DNA from: Phyllobacterium lublinensis
GTDB lineage: Bacteria > Pseudomonadota > Alphaproteobacteria > Rhizobiales > Rhizobiaceae
Assembly: GCF_020164435.1 (NCBI RefSeq)
Contig: NZ_JAIUDQ010000022.1
Coordinates: 1-64,000, forward strand
DNA: 64,000 nt
Reading direction: 5' to 3'
Under the pieces are notes generated by a model. It was given only the letters and a program-made list of their open reading frames with translations, had not been told where the DNA came from and ran no database searches. Each line of letters starts with the position of its first letter. Positions within the stretch are counted from its first letter, which is position 1. Below are positions 18,796-27,664 of the stretch, in pieces. A program made the translations under genes and the position numbers.

Positions 18796-19845
18796 TTAGG
18801 CCGCTCTCGCACCCGTCTGTGTATCGAAAAGGTGACTGACATGGGCATCAATGCCGACGCGGATAGTCTCACCTGGTCGGATCGAAAGCCGCTCACGGAA
18901 AAGGCAGGAAATCTCCTGACCACCGATCTTGCCAACCACCATGATCTCCGAACCGGTCGGCTCGACCACGTCGACCTTTACCGGAATTCCCTGATCGGCG
19001 ATCCTGATATGCTCAGGGCGAATCCCGTAGGTGGCCTCGGCCGTTGATCCCAAGGCTGCCGACAACGGCAGCTTTATGCCATCCGGCGTCACGAACGCGC
19101 CATTGTCGACCTTTCCCTTGATGAAATTCATCGCAGGCGAGCCGATGAAGCCGGCAACGAACAAGTTGGCCGGATAGTCATAAAGGTCGAGCGGCGTCCC
19201 GATCTGTTCAACAAGGCCGTCCTTCATGACCACGATCTTGTCCGCCATGGTCATGGCTTCAATCTGGTCGTGGGTGACATAGACGATCGTCGTGCCCAGC
19301 CGCTGGTGCAGCCCCTTGATCTCGCTGCGCATCTGCACGCGCAGCTTAGCATCAAGATTGGACAGTGGTTCGTCGAACAGGAACACTTGCGGATCGCGCA
19401 CAATGGCACGGCCCATGGCGACGCGCTGGCGCTGGCCGCCGGAAAGCTGGCGCGGAAACCGGTCGAGGAGTTTTTCCAGACCGAGGATCTCCGCAGCGCG
19501 TCCGACCCGGCTCGCCTTCTCCTGCTTGGATGCATTCTTCAGCATGAGTGCGAAACCCATGTTGTCTGCCACCGTCATATGCGGGTAGAGGGCGTAGTTC
19601 TGGAACACCATGGCGATGTCGCGTTCCTTCGCCGGTAGGTCGTTGACCACGCGGCTGCCGATGGCGATCTCACCGCCGGTGATTTCTTCCAGACCCGCGA
19701 TCATGCGCAACAGAGTCGATTTTCCGCATCCGGAAGGTCCGACCAGAATGACGAACTCGCCGTCTTCGATATCGACCGAAACGCCATGCATGACGTTGAC
19801 ATTGCCGTAAGTCTTGGTGACGTCCCTGATTGAGACCGAGGCCAT
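18796..19845 (-). CDS. Carbohydrate ABC transporter ATP-binding protein (UgpC/MalK-like)
   Basis: ABC ATPase of the CUT1 class, 349 aa. Walker A GPSGCGKST, Q-loop MVFQNYALYPHM, signature LSGGQRQR, Walker B VFLFDEPLSNLD and VTHDQIEA are intact, followed by the MalK-type regulatory domain (ATYGIRPEHI near residue 287). GGGAGGG precedes the ATG. It is the last gene of a minus-strand catabolic operon with two permeases and a Tat-exported binding protein. Confidence 0.9.
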   Translation of the reverse strand: MASVSIRDVTKTYGNVNVMHGVSVDIEDGEFVILVGPSGCGKSTLLRMIAGLEEITGGEIAIGSRVVNDLPAKERDIAMVFQNYALYPHMTVADNMGFALMLKNASKQEKASRVGRAAEILGLEKLLDRFPRQLSGGQRQRVAMGRAIVRDPQVFLFDEPLSNLDAKLRVQMRSEIKGLHQRLGTTIVYVTHDQIEAMTMADKIVVMKDGLVEQIGTPLDLYDYPANLFVAGFIGSPAMNFIKGKVDNGAFVTPDGIKLPLSAALGSTAEATYGIRPEHIRIADQGIPVKVDVVEPTGSEIMVVGKIGGQEISCLFRERLSIRPGETIRVGIDAHVSHLFDTQTGARAA

Positions 19846-19866
19846 ATGACCCTCCCTATAGCTGAA

Positions 19867-20691
19867 TTAGCCGCCCTTGACGGCACCGGCCGTGAGCCCG
19901 GCAATGATTTGGCGTTGTGCGAAAACGGTGAGGAGCAGGACAGGCAGCGTTACCACGAAAGCGGCAGCGGCGAGAGGTCCCCAGCTGACCTGTTCGAATG
20001 ACAGCATGTTATAGACCGCGACCGGCAATGTCCGCGTCTCCCGGCTGGCAAGTACAATGCCGAAAACGAAATTGTTCCAGGAGAAGATGACCGCCAGGAT
20101 CAACGACACAACGATGCCGGGCTTGGCGATCGGCAGGGCGACCATGCGGAATACCTGCCAGGACGTCGCGCCATCGATCATCGCGGCTTCCTCAAGTTCC
20201 ATCGGCGTGGTCTCGAAATAGCCGATCATGATCCAGATGACGATTGGCACCGTCACCACGAGATGAATGATGATCTGCGGCCAGAGCGTGCCCAGGAGGC
20301 CAAGTGTCTGGAACAGCAGGAACAGCGGAATGAGATAGGAAAGGCCCGGCGTCATGCGTGCGATCATGATGACGATCGCCGACTTGTCTGCACGCAAACG
20401 CGCAATTCCATAGCCCGCGGGAACGCCGACGAGCAAGGCAAGCAATGTTGCCGTTCCTGTCACCAGCAGACTGTTCCAGAAATAGTGCAGGAAGTCGTTG
20501 GTGGCAAAGATCTCGGTATAGTTCGACCAGGCGAAATTCTCAGGTATGAAGATCGGCGGATAGGCACCATTGTCGATCTCGTATTTCAGCGAGAGTGACA
20601 GCATCCACAGGAAGAAGAATATTGCCGGCGAGACGATGACGAATACGACCAGGGCCGTGCCAAGCGATTTCAATAATTTGCGACGGGTCAT
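19867..20691 (-). CDS. Carbohydrate ABC transporter permease (MalG-like)
   Basis: CUT1 inner permease, 274 aa, six membrane segments, EAA loop EEAAMIDGATSWQVFRMVALPIAKPG. The start at 20691 (MTRRKLL) follows GGGGAAGAA; an in-frame ATG at 20715 would overlap the upstream permease gene. It forms a heterodimer with the neighbouring MalF-like protein. Confidence 0.88.
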   Translation of the reverse strand: MTRRKLLKSLGTALVVFVIVSPAIFFFLWMLSLSLKYEIDNGAYPPIFIPENFAWSNYTEIFATNDFLHYFWNSLLVTGTATLLALLVGVPAGYGIARLRADKSAIVIMIARMTPGLSYLIPLFLLFQTLGLLGTLWPQIIIHLVVTVPIVIWIMIGYFETTPMELEEAAMIDGATSWQVFRMVALPIAKPGIVVSLILAVIFSWNNFVFGIVLASRETRTLPVAVYNMLSFEQVSWGPLAAAAFVVTLPVLLLTVFAQRQIIAGLTAGAVKGG

Positions 20692-20702
20692 CTTTCTTCC
20701 CC

Positions 20703-21632
20703 TCAACTGTTCCACTTGGTCCGCTGGCGCAGGTAAAGCAGCGCGAGCGACATGGTGATGATGACGATGAAGAAAACGACGGCGAGTGCCGAGCCATAGC
20801 CGATGTCGTAATAGGCGAAGGCTACGTTGTAGAGATAAATGTTGATCGTCTCGGACGCGGTGCCTGGCCCGCCCTGGGTCATCGCGAAGATAATGTCGAA
20901 GCTCTTGAGGGCGTCGATGGAGCGTATGATGACGGCGACCATCATGAAGGGGAGGATCATCGGCAAGGTGATGTAGCGGAACTTCTGCCAGCCATTGGCG
21001 CCATCAATCTCAGCGCTCTCGAAAGGATCGCGCGGCATCGCCGCCAATCCTCCGAGCACGATCAGCATGACGAGTGGCGTCCATTGCCAGGTCTCGACCA
21101 GCACCAGCGAGGGAATTACAGTGTTCTGGTTGAATATCCATTCCTGCGGGCCAATTCCAATGAACGACAGCAGGTAGTTGAGCACCCCAAGCTGCGGGTG
21201 GAACATCATTGTCCAGACAAGCGCAATAGCCACGGGCGTTGCCATCATTGGCATGACGAAGATCCCTCGCAGCAAACCGCGCATCGGCAGTTTGCTGTCA
21301 AAGACAAGGGCCGCAATCGTGCCGAACAACAGGGGAGCGACAACGGAAAGGACCGTATAGAGGATCGTGTGGCTCATCGATTCCCAGAACCGCTGGTCGC
21401 CGGCCAGCCTGGTGAAATTCGCGAGGCCGACAAAGCTCTTCTCACCGCCGAGATGCCATTCGTTCACGCTCATCCACAGCGTGAACGCCCACGGGAAAAT
21501 GATCACCGCCCCAACGATGACCAGAGCCGGAATGACGAATGGCCAATAGCTTGGCTTCAAGCGGCTCTTGCCCGCTTTCATTCCGGCATTCCGTTGTTCA
21601 CTGGTCATGGTGGTCGGGGCGGTGATTGTCAT
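20703..21632 (-). CDS. Carbohydrate ABC transporter permease (MalF-like)
   Basis: CUT1 permease, 309 aa, with an N-terminal cytoplasmic tail and six membrane segments; EAA loop FESAEIDGANGWQKFRYITLPMI. It lies 17 bases after the binding-protein gene and 11 before the MalG-like gene. Substrate unknown. Confidence 0.88.
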   Translation of the reverse strand: MTITAPTTMTSEQRNAGMKAGKSRLKPSYWPFVIPALVIVGAVIIFPWAFTLWMSVNEWHLGGEKSFVGLANFTRLAGDQRFWESMSHTILYTVLSVVAPLLFGTIAALVFDSKLPMRGLLRGIFVMPMMATPVAIALVWTMMFHPQLGVLNYLLSFIGIGPQEWIFNQNTVIPSLVLVETWQWTPLVMLIVLGGLAAMPRDPFESAEIDGANGWQKFRYITLPMILPFMMVAVIIRSIDALKSFDIIFAMTQGGPGTASETINIYLYNVAFAYYDIGYGSALAVVFFIVIITMSLALLYLRQRTKWNS

Positions 21633-21649
21633 CGGATTACACTCGATCC

Positions 21650-22978
21650 TCAGCTCTCGCTTTTGGCCAGGACGGGACGGAATTCTTCCGTCGCCCGCTT
21701 CATTTCCGTCGCCGGATCAGCTCCACCAAGGAGATTGGTCAATCCAACACCCATCACGTCACGGAATTCGGTGACGGGGACAATGACCGGCAGGCAAAGC
21801 TGACTGATCGGCGCCGATTCGGACAGCACCTTGGCCCATTCGACTGGCATCGTCACGCCCTTGAGCACTTCGGGATCGTTGAGGATCGAATTGCGGAACG
21901 GAACGCCGGAACCTGACTGCAGAAGCCGAGCGCCCATCTCCTTCGAGATCGCCCATTGGCAATAGAGATAAGCTGCCTCCTTCTTCGACGAGCCCTCGGT
22001 CACGCCGATGCCGTCGCCGAATGTCGGAGCTGCCTGTGCGGCCGGGCCTTTCGGCATGACTCCGTAGCCGACCTTGCCGACAACGCGGGACTTCTGCGGA
22101 TTCTCCAGTGGCGGGGCGAACCCGATACCATCAAGCCACATCGCCACCTTGCCCTGCAGGAAGCTCGACTGGCATTCGGCCCAGTTGAAGCCGGTGACAC
22201 CAGGAGGTGCCGATTTCGTCATCAGGCGCTGGTAGAGAGTTGCCGCCTCAATGGCTTCGGGCGTATCCGTCTGCAGCTTGCCATCCTCGACGGTGCTCTT
22301 GCCGTAGCCCAGCATCAGGCTCGCCCATACGGGCGTATTGGCATTCTTCATGCCGCGGGCGACGAAGCCATAGACGCCGTTGTCCTTGTCGGTCAGTTTT
22401 TCCGCTGCCGCGACCAGTTCTTCGAAGGTCTTCGGATATTCGACACCCTTGGCGGCAAAGAGTTCCTTGTTCCAGTAGACGATCCAGTAGTCCACCGAGA
22501 AGGGAAGCCCGCCGAAACGGCCGTTCTTGTCCTTCGCGAATGCAAGGCCAGCCTCGGCGAAATCGCTCTCAGTGAGCGAGGAATCAGTCAGGCTGGGGTC
22601 TTTGAGGAACGGCGTCAGGTCAGCCAGCCAGCCGCCTTTTTCAAACTGCCGCTTCTGCACATGGTAGCTGATGTGAATGACGTCGAAGCTCGGCTTGCCC
22701 GATGTCAACTCGATCACGGCCTTCTGCCGCTGCTGCTGTTCGGGGGTCTGTTCCGAATTGACCGTTATACCGGTGAGCTCCTCAAACTCCTTCTGGTATT
22801 TCTGCAGGATGTCGCCACGCGGGCTCTTGATCAGATTGACCTCGAGTGTCGTGCCCGCATATTTCTTCCAGTCGACATTTGCAAACGCCGGCTTCATTCC
22901 CGTGATGCTTGCGGCACCCAGTGCCGCCGACCCGGCCAGGAACTGGCGGCGTGTCGGTTTGATGAAGTTCATGCTCAT
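21650..22978 (-). CDS. Carbohydrate ABC transporter substrate-binding protein, Tat-exported
   Basis: Extracellular binding protein family 1, 442 aa. The N-terminus TRRQFLAGSAALGAASITG is a twin-arginine signal, so it is exported folded. The stretch FDVIHISYHVQKRQFEKGGWLADL and the DNGVYGFVARG segment are typical of CUT1 sugar-binding proteins. The ATG at 22978 is preceded by GAGGAAAC; a longer frame to 23020 has no ribosome site. Ligand is not readable from sequence, but the linked kinase and DapA-type lyase suggest a sugar or sugar acid. Confidence 0.87.
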   Translation of the reverse strand: MSMNFIKPTRRQFLAGSAALGAASITGMKPAFANVDWKKYAGTTLEVNLIKSPRGDILQKYQKEFEELTGITVNSEQTPEQQQRQKAVIELTSGKPSFDVIHISYHVQKRQFEKGGWLADLTPFLKDPSLTDSSLTESDFAEAGLAFAKDKNGRFGGLPFSVDYWIVYWNKELFAAKGVEYPKTFEELVAAAEKLTDKDNGVYGFVARGMKNANTPVWASLMLGYGKSTVEDGKLQTDTPEAIEAATLYQRLMTKSAPPGVTGFNWAECQSSFLQGKVAMWLDGIGFAPPLENPQKSRVVGKVGYGVMPKGPAAQAAPTFGDGIGVTEGSSKKEAAYLYCQWAISKEMGARLLQSGSGVPFRNSILNDPEVLKGVTMPVEWAKVLSESAPISQLCLPVIVPVTEFRDVMGVGLTNLLGGADPATEMKRATEEFRPVLAKSES

Positions 22979-23037
22979 TGTTTCCTCCTCGTGTGACTGA
23001 TCCGGAATGGCAGCTCCCACTGCCGGTTGCGGGCCAT

Positions 23038-23697
23038 TTAAAGCTTCAGTGCCAAATTCCTTGCATTGTTGATATGCACGGCGATGGCATCCATTGCCGA
23101 CTGCGGGTCGCGGGTTTCGATGGCAGCAAGCACCGCGAGGTGCTCGCGCATGACCGGGACCACGCGGCCAGTGATGCGGAACCGCTCCTGGTTGATCAGG
23201 CGCATCTTGATCGCATTGATCCGGTAAGCCCTGGCAATGATCTCGTTCCCGAGGGAATCGATGATCGTTTCATGCAGGTTCCAATCAATGGTCTGCGCGC
23301 GCTGCTCGAGTTCGGGTGTTTCCTTGCCCTGCAGTGCTTCCTCAAGCGCTTCCTCATGCTCACTGCGCAATTTCGCCAGCATTTCATCGGAGGCGGATTG
23401 GCAGAAAAGAGCGATTGCCTCCTTTTCCATGAACAGGCGGAACTGAAACGCCTCACGGATCAGGTTCAGATCGATATGAGCGATCTGTATGCCGCGTTGC
23501 GGGATGGTCTTCACCAGCCCCTCCGCCTCGAGACGGGGAACCAGCTCACGAATGGCCCCGAGCGGCATGCCGGTCATTGCGACGAGCTGGCGCTGCGAAA
23601 CGAACTGCCCCGGACTGATGTCACGGGCCAGAAGGTGTTCCGTGAAGCTTGCATAGGCCTTCTCTCGCAGTCTTACAGGCTCGTTGCCATCATCCAT
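23038..23697 (-). CDS. GntR family transcriptional regulator (FCD type)
   Basis: FadR-type regulator, 219 aa: winged helix at residues 15-75 (SPGQFVSQRQLVAMTGMPLGAIRELVPRLEAEG) and a helical effector domain with the DWNLHETIIDSLGN and MREHLAVLAAI metal-site His residues. I chose the ATG at 23697 because AGGGAGA lies seven bases upstream; a start at 23736 has no ribosome site. It sits between the DapA-like gene and the transporter genes and is the probable regulator of the operon. A palindrome upstream of the DapA gene is its best candidate operator. Confidence 0.86.
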   Translation of the reverse strand: MDDGNEPVRLREKAYASFTEHLLARDISPGQFVSQRQLVAMTGMPLGAIRELVPRLEAEGLVKTIPQRGIQIAHIDLNLIREAFQFRLFMEKEAIALFCQSASDEMLAKLRSEHEEALEEALQGKETPELEQRAQTIDWNLHETIIDSLGNEIIARAYRINAIKMRLINQERFRITGRVVPVMREHLAVLAAIETRDPQSAMDAIAVHINNARNLALKL

Positions 23698-23735
23698 GCC
23701 AGATCTCCCTGACGCGTTGTTTCGCCTCTCCTTCA

Positions 23736-24623
23736 CTAGGCGGCGGCCGCCACGAACAAACGGTCGAAGATACTCGTTACGCGGCTGAAATCGCTGTCCG
23801 GCAACGCCTGTAGCGGAGCGCGCGTGCGGCGCCAGCCTTCGTCGCCGGTATGGTGTGCAACCAGAGCCTTCACGGCGGGCACGACCGGAAACTTCAGAAG
23901 TTCCCTGACCGCCTCAACCATGGCCGGGTCATCACGACCCTCATTGATCATTGGCAACAGGCGGTTCGCATAGAGATTGGCCATGCCCGAAATCGCACCC
24001 TGGCCACCGCGCCTCACACCGGCAGCAAGGTCACGCTCGTCACCAATCAGAATCGCCAGATCCTTGTGTTCGGCCAACAGTCTTTCGGTATAGGCCCAAT
24101 TGCCGGACGAGTCCTTGACCCCCGAAACCACCCACGGGAAGGCTTCACGCAGGCGGCTTACAAGCTCCACCGATATCTCGACGGCCGTTACTGACGGTAT
24201 GTTATAGACGATGATATCCCTTGCTGATGCACCGATCTGCGCGAATACCGCAGAGAACCATGCGAACAGTCCACCGTCACTGACATTCTTGAAATAGGAA
24301 GGCGGTGCAAGCAGCACAGCGCGGCAGCCCACCTCCAGTGCTGCGCTGGCCTGCGCCGCCGCTTCCAGATAGGAGTTGGCCATCACGCCCACGACGATTT
24401 GCTGGGGCTCTATCCCCGCATCGAGAAATCCCTTGAGGACGGCCTCACGCTCATTATCCCCGATTGAGGATCCCTCACCCGTCGTTCCGAACAGAGTGAC
24501 ACTGCTGCACCCACTATTGAGGCAATGCCGGGCATGAGAGATAGCCTTTGGTACGTCGACACCCATCTCGGCATCGAAAGGCGTGGTTAGCGCAGCGGAA
24601 AGTCCAAACCGATCCCGAGACAA
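23736..24623 (-). CDS. Dihydrodipicolinate synthase (DapA) family lyase/aldolase
   Basis: TIM-barrel class I aldolase of the DapA superfamily, 295 aa. It has the LFGTTGEGSSIGDNE pyruvate-binding loop, the Tyr of IIVYNIPS and the Schiff-base Lys of VSGVKDSSGN. Housekeeping DapA is normally elsewhere; operon context with a sugar kinase, GntR regulator and sugar importer suggests a catabolic 2-keto-3-deoxy acid aldolase or dehydratase. I prefer the TTG start at 24623, which has GAGAGGGAG six bases upstream. The in-frame ATG at 24656 touches the promoter palindrome, lies on the -10 and has no ribosome site. Confidence 0.82.
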   Translation of the reverse strand: MSRDRFGLSAALTTPFDAEMGVDVPKAISHARHCLNSGCSSVTLFGTTGEGSSIGDNEREAVLKGFLDAGIEPQQIVVGVMANSYLEAAAQASAALEVGCRAVLLAPPSYFKNVSDGGLFAWFSAVFAQIGASARDIIVYNIPSVTAVEISVELVSRLREAFPWVVSGVKDSSGNWAYTERLLAEHKDLAILIGDERDLAAGVRRGGQGAISGMANLYANRLLPMINEGRDDPAMVEAVRELLKFPVVPAVKALVAHHTGDEGWRRTRAPLQALPDSDFSRVTSIFDRLFVAAAA

Positions 24624-24651
24624 TTGCTTCTCCCTCTCATTTACGACTAAA

Positions 24652-24680
24652 TGCATACTAACATGTTAGTCGAAAGTCAA
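24652..24680 (-). promoter_or_regulatory. Promoter of DapA-family gene
   Basis: On the minus strand a -35 TTGACT (plus 24675-24680) and a -10-like TATGCA (plus 24652-24657) are exactly 17 bases apart, 28 bases before the preferred TTG start. The 17-base spacer is largely filled by a 14-bp palindrome. Confidence 0.55.
24657..24670. promoter_or_regulatory. Candidate GntR operator in promoter spacer
   Basis: Perfect palindrome ACTAACATGTTAGT between the -35 and -10 of the DapA-gene promoter. A further pair of arms CGACTAA (24644-24650) and TTAGTCG (24666-24672) makes a second overlapping dyad. Position and symmetry fit repression by the GntR protein encoded two genes downstream; that link is inference. 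Confidence 0.6.
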
Positions 24681-24727
24681 TGCGTCATCACTGACTTTTC
24701 AGCGGAATGAGCATAATCGTGAATGCA

Positions 24728-25651
24728 CTATCGGGTCAGGAATGCATCGACTTCGGCTTTTGTCGGCGCCCCGCGTCTTCCGCCGAAGCGGGAGCACTTG
24801 ATGGCGGCCGCAGCGCTGGCAAAGCGCATGATCTGATAGATTGGATACCCGCGAGCGAGACCCCAGGCGAAGGTTCCATGGAAGACATCCCCAGCCGCGA
24901 GCGTATCTACAGCATCCACCACGAAAGCCGGCATGTGGCGCACGTCGCCTTCCAGTCCGTCATACCAGAAACATCCCCGCTCACCGCCCGTAACGGCGAT
25001 GAAAGCACCATCGCGGCCGTAGAGCGCCGCAAGGGCGACGGTTGCCCGTTCCGGATCGCTCTCGCCGGTAACACGCTCGGCTGCCGGTTCGGACGCGACG
25101 ATATGCGAAGCGAGAGGCAGAAGCATCTCGAGCGTTTCGAGCGATGCTGTGTCGGCATCAAGCACCCCGTCTACATTGGCGTCTCGCGCCGCCTTGAGGG
25201 CCACGGCGGCAGCAAGGGGCCAGCGCACATCGGTCATGACAACGTCGAACTGACCATCGGCAATGGGCGGCATAAGCTGTGGGGCCGACAGCAATGCGGG
25301 TTCATAAAACGGTACGATCATTCGCTCTCCCGCGGCATCAACAAGGATGGAGGAGAAAGCAGACCTCGCACCCTCGATGCGGCGGACATGCGTGCAATCC
25401 ACCCCTTCGGCAGTCAATTCGGCGACGACCCTTCGTCCGATGTCGTCATCGCCAACCGACGCCCAGAGCGCAACATCACCGCCCAGACGCGCAATGGTGG
25501 CAGCCGCGCTGGAAGCCATGCCGGCGGCTATCTCGACAGCCTCGATGGGGATGAATTTCCCGGGACCGGCGGGCAAGCGGTCCAACCGGAAAATCGTATC
25601 CATCGTCAGCGCACCGACGCATAGGATTCGCTGTTTTTTTTCGCTGGGCAT
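24728..25651 (-). CDS. PfkB family carbohydrate kinase
   Basis: Ribokinase/PfkB family sugar kinase, 307 aa. The N-terminal GALTMDTIFRLDRLP, the GGDVALWASVGDDDIGRRV stretch and the C-terminal signature DTLAAGDVFHGTFAWGL with catalytic Asp are present. Two in-frame ATGs exist (25666 and 25651); the second has GGAAG eight bases upstream, so I prefer it, but the difference is only five residues. It is the first gene of the operon with the DapA-like lyase and ABC importer and may phosphorylate the imported compound or a keto-deoxy acid made from it. Confidence 0.85.
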   Translation of the reverse strand: MPSEKKQRILCVGALTMDTIFRLDRLPAGPGKFIPIEAVEIAAGMASSAAATIARLGGDVALWASVGDDDIGRRVVAELTAEGVDCTHVRRIEGARSAFSSILVDAAGERMIVPFYEPALLSAPQLMPPIADGQFDVVMTDVRWPLAAAVALKAARDANVDGVLDADTASLETLEMLLPLASHIVASEPAAERVTGESDPERATVALAALYGRDGAFIAVTGGERGCFWYDGLEGDVRHMPAFVVDAVDTLAAGDVFHGTFAWGLARGYPIYQIMRFASAAAAIKCSRFGGRRGAPTKAEVDAFLTR

Positions 25652-25825
25652 GATTCGAGCTTCCATTGGCTGCGGAGGATCACGGGCGGGCAGGCTCCAG
25701 TTAGCGTCGCCAACCGACCCTTTGCAAGTGCGGTCCGATGCAATTTTCGTAATGATTTCGCATCGATTGACATCACGGACGAAATCCGGAGAGAGTGACG
25801 CTCAGTTTCAGTCGGGGACGCACAA

Positions 25826-26716
25826 ATGATAGAAGCCGCCATAAGGCCGGACGTTCATGCTTTTTTCGACAAGCGGACAAGCTCCGTGCAATATGTGGTT
25901 TCCGATCCGGGGACCAGACACTGTGCCGTCATTGATCCGGTCCTGGATTTCGACGAAAAATCCGGCGCCACGGCGACATGGAATGCAGACCAGATTCTGG
26001 AGCACATCGGCGCAAATGGCCTCACTCTGAAGTGGATTCTCGACACTCATCCGCACGCCGATCACTTTTCCGCCGCGCATTACCTCCAGTCGAAGACAGG
26101 CGCTCCCACCGCGATCGGCAGCCACATCGTCGAGGTCCAGGCGCTTTGGAAAAAACTCTACAACTGGCCGGATTTCAGAGCCGACGGTTCGCAATGGGAC
26201 AGGCTTTTCAAACCCGGTGACCGCTTCAGCATCGGCGATCTCGATGCGACCGTGATGTTTTCACCCGGACACACCCTCGCGTCGATAACCTATATCATTG
26301 GAGATGCAGCTTTCGTCCACGACACGATGTTCATGCCGGACGGTGGCACGGCGCGCACTGATTTTCCGGGTGGAAGTGCGCAGCGGCTGTGGCAGTCAAT
26401 GGAAGCCATCCTCGCCTTGCCGGACGAGACGCGAATATTTGTCGGCCATGACTATCAGCCCGGAGGTCGCGAGCCGAGGTGGGAAAGCACGGTCGGCGAA
26501 CAGAAATCAAGCAATATTCATTTGTCGCAATGCACCACCGAAACGGAGTTCGTCGCCCTGAGGCAGGCCCGGGACAAGACGTTGCCGATGCCGATGCTGA
26601 TACTGGCCGCACTGCAGGTCAACATCAATGGCGGGCGCTTGCCGGAGAAGGAAAGCAACGGACAGCGTTATCTGAAGATTCCGCTCAACGCCCTCGGCAC
26701 TCCGAAATGGGATTGA
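25826..26716 (+). CDS. MBL-fold metallo-hydrolase (Blh / persulfide dioxygenase-like)
   Basis: Metallo-beta-lactamase-fold enzyme, 296 aa, of the group that includes the beta-lactamase hydrolase-like (Blh) and ETHE1-like sulfur dioxygenases. The motif DTHPHADHFSAAHYLQ gives H-x-H-x-D-H, followed by FSPGHTLASITYIIG (His ligand) and DTMFMPDGGTARTDFPGG (bridging Asp and D-F-P-G-G). The DFPGG and FVGHDYQPGGR segments are shared with ETHE1/Blh. No rhodanese domain is fused. It stands alone, divergent from the kinase operon and convergent with glxR, so its role is uncertain; sulfide or persulfide handling is the best guess. Confidence 0.82.
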   Translation: MIEAAIRPDVHAFFDKRTSSVQYVVSDPGTRHCAVIDPVLDFDEKSGATATWNADQILEHIGANGLTLKWILDTHPHADHFSAAHYLQSKTGAPTAIGSHIVEVQALWKKLYNWPDFRADGSQWDRLFKPGDRFSIGDLDATVMFSPGHTLASITYIIGDAAFVHDTMFMPDGGTARTDFPGGSAQRLWQSMEAILALPDETRIFVGHDYQPGGREPRWESTVGEQKSSNIHLSQCTTETEFVALRQARDKTLPMPMLILAALQVNINGGRLPEKESNGQRYLKIPLNALGTPKWD

Positions 26717-26736
26717 CCGTCCAGTCCATGGCAGAA

Positions 26737-26758
26737 GGGTTGCCGGCATTGGCAACCC
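26737..26758. terminator. Bidirectional hairpin between MBL gene and glxR
   Basis: Perfect eight-bp stem GGGTTGCC / GGCAACCC with a six-base loop in the 60-base gap between two convergent genes. No strong T-run on either side. Confidence 0.55.
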
Positions 26759-26776
26759 CTCCGTCCGATTGAACGC

Positions 26777-27661
26777 TCAGGCCACTTCGTGGTTGGCAAT
26801 GCGCTCGAGTGCGCGCACCAGGCCGGAGTGATCGAGACCACTGTCACCATTGGCCGCACAGCTGTTGAACAGTTCCTGTGTCGAGGCGGTGTTCGGCAGC
26901 GAAACGCCCAATGTTTTTGCGCTCTGGAGCGCGAGGTTCAGATCTTTCTGATGCAGCGATATGCGGAAGCCCGGCTCGAATGTCCGCTTGATCATGCGGT
27001 CACCGTGCAGCTCAAGGATGCGCGACGACGCGAATCCACCCATCAGGGCTTCCCGCACACGCGCGGGGTTTGCACCCGCCTTTGAAGCAAGGACGAGGGC
27101 CTCCGAGATCGCTTCGATCGTCAGGGCAACGATGATCTGGTTAGCAACCTTCGTCACCTGGCCATCGCCGCAATCACCGACCAGCGTAATGTTTTTGCCC
27201 ATCAGTTTGAACAGGGGCAGCGCGCGGTCGAAAGCGCTCTGTGTGCCACCTGCCATGATGCTGAGGGACGCATTCTTGGCACCAACCTCACCACCCGAGA
27301 CGGGTGCATCAATATATTCGCTACCGGTTTCGCGGACCTTCTTGGCAAATTCCTTGGTATCGATTGGCGAGATCGAGCTCATGTCGATGACGAGCTTCCC
27401 CGGCTTAAGCCCGAACACGACGCCGTTCTCGCCAAAAAGCACATCTTTCACTTCCGGCGTGTCTGGTAGCATCAGGATGATGATGTCGGTCTTTTCCGCC
27501 AGGGCTTTCGGGCTTTCGACGATCTTCAGACCGTTGTCGATAAGCTCCTGCTTGGGTGCGATGAAGAATTTCGACGTGTACACGTCGTGCCCCGCATCCT
27601 GCAGGTGACGCGCCATGGGCGTGCCCATGATCCCCAGCCCAATGAAACCAATATCCGCCAT
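26777..27661 (-). CDS. glxR: 2-hydroxy-3-oxopropionate (tartronate semialdehyde) reductase
   Basis: NAD(P)H-dependent beta-hydroxyacid dehydrogenase, 294 aa, that reduces tartronate semialdehyde to D-glycerate. The Rossmann start IGFIGLGIMGTPMARHL, the substrate motif DAPVSGGEVGA and the catalytic Lys in GDGQVTKVANQIIVA are present. It follows hyi by three bases and closes the gcl-hyi-glxR glyoxylate operon. The nearby purine genes supply glyoxylate from ureidoglycolate. Confidence 0.92.
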   Translation of the reverse strand: MADIGFIGLGIMGTPMARHLQDAGHDVYTSKFFIAPKQELIDNGLKIVESPKALAEKTDIIILMLPDTPEVKDVLFGENGVVFGLKPGKLVIDMSSISPIDTKEFAKKVRETGSEYIDAPVSGGEVGAKNASLSIMAGGTQSAFDRALPLFKLMGKNITLVGDCGDGQVTKVANQIIVALTIEAISEALVLASKAGANPARVREALMGGFASSRILELHGDRMIKRTFEPGFRISLHQKDLNLALQSAKTLGVSLPNTASTQELFNSCAANGDSGLDHSGLVRALERIANHEVA

Positions 27662-27664
27662 GTT

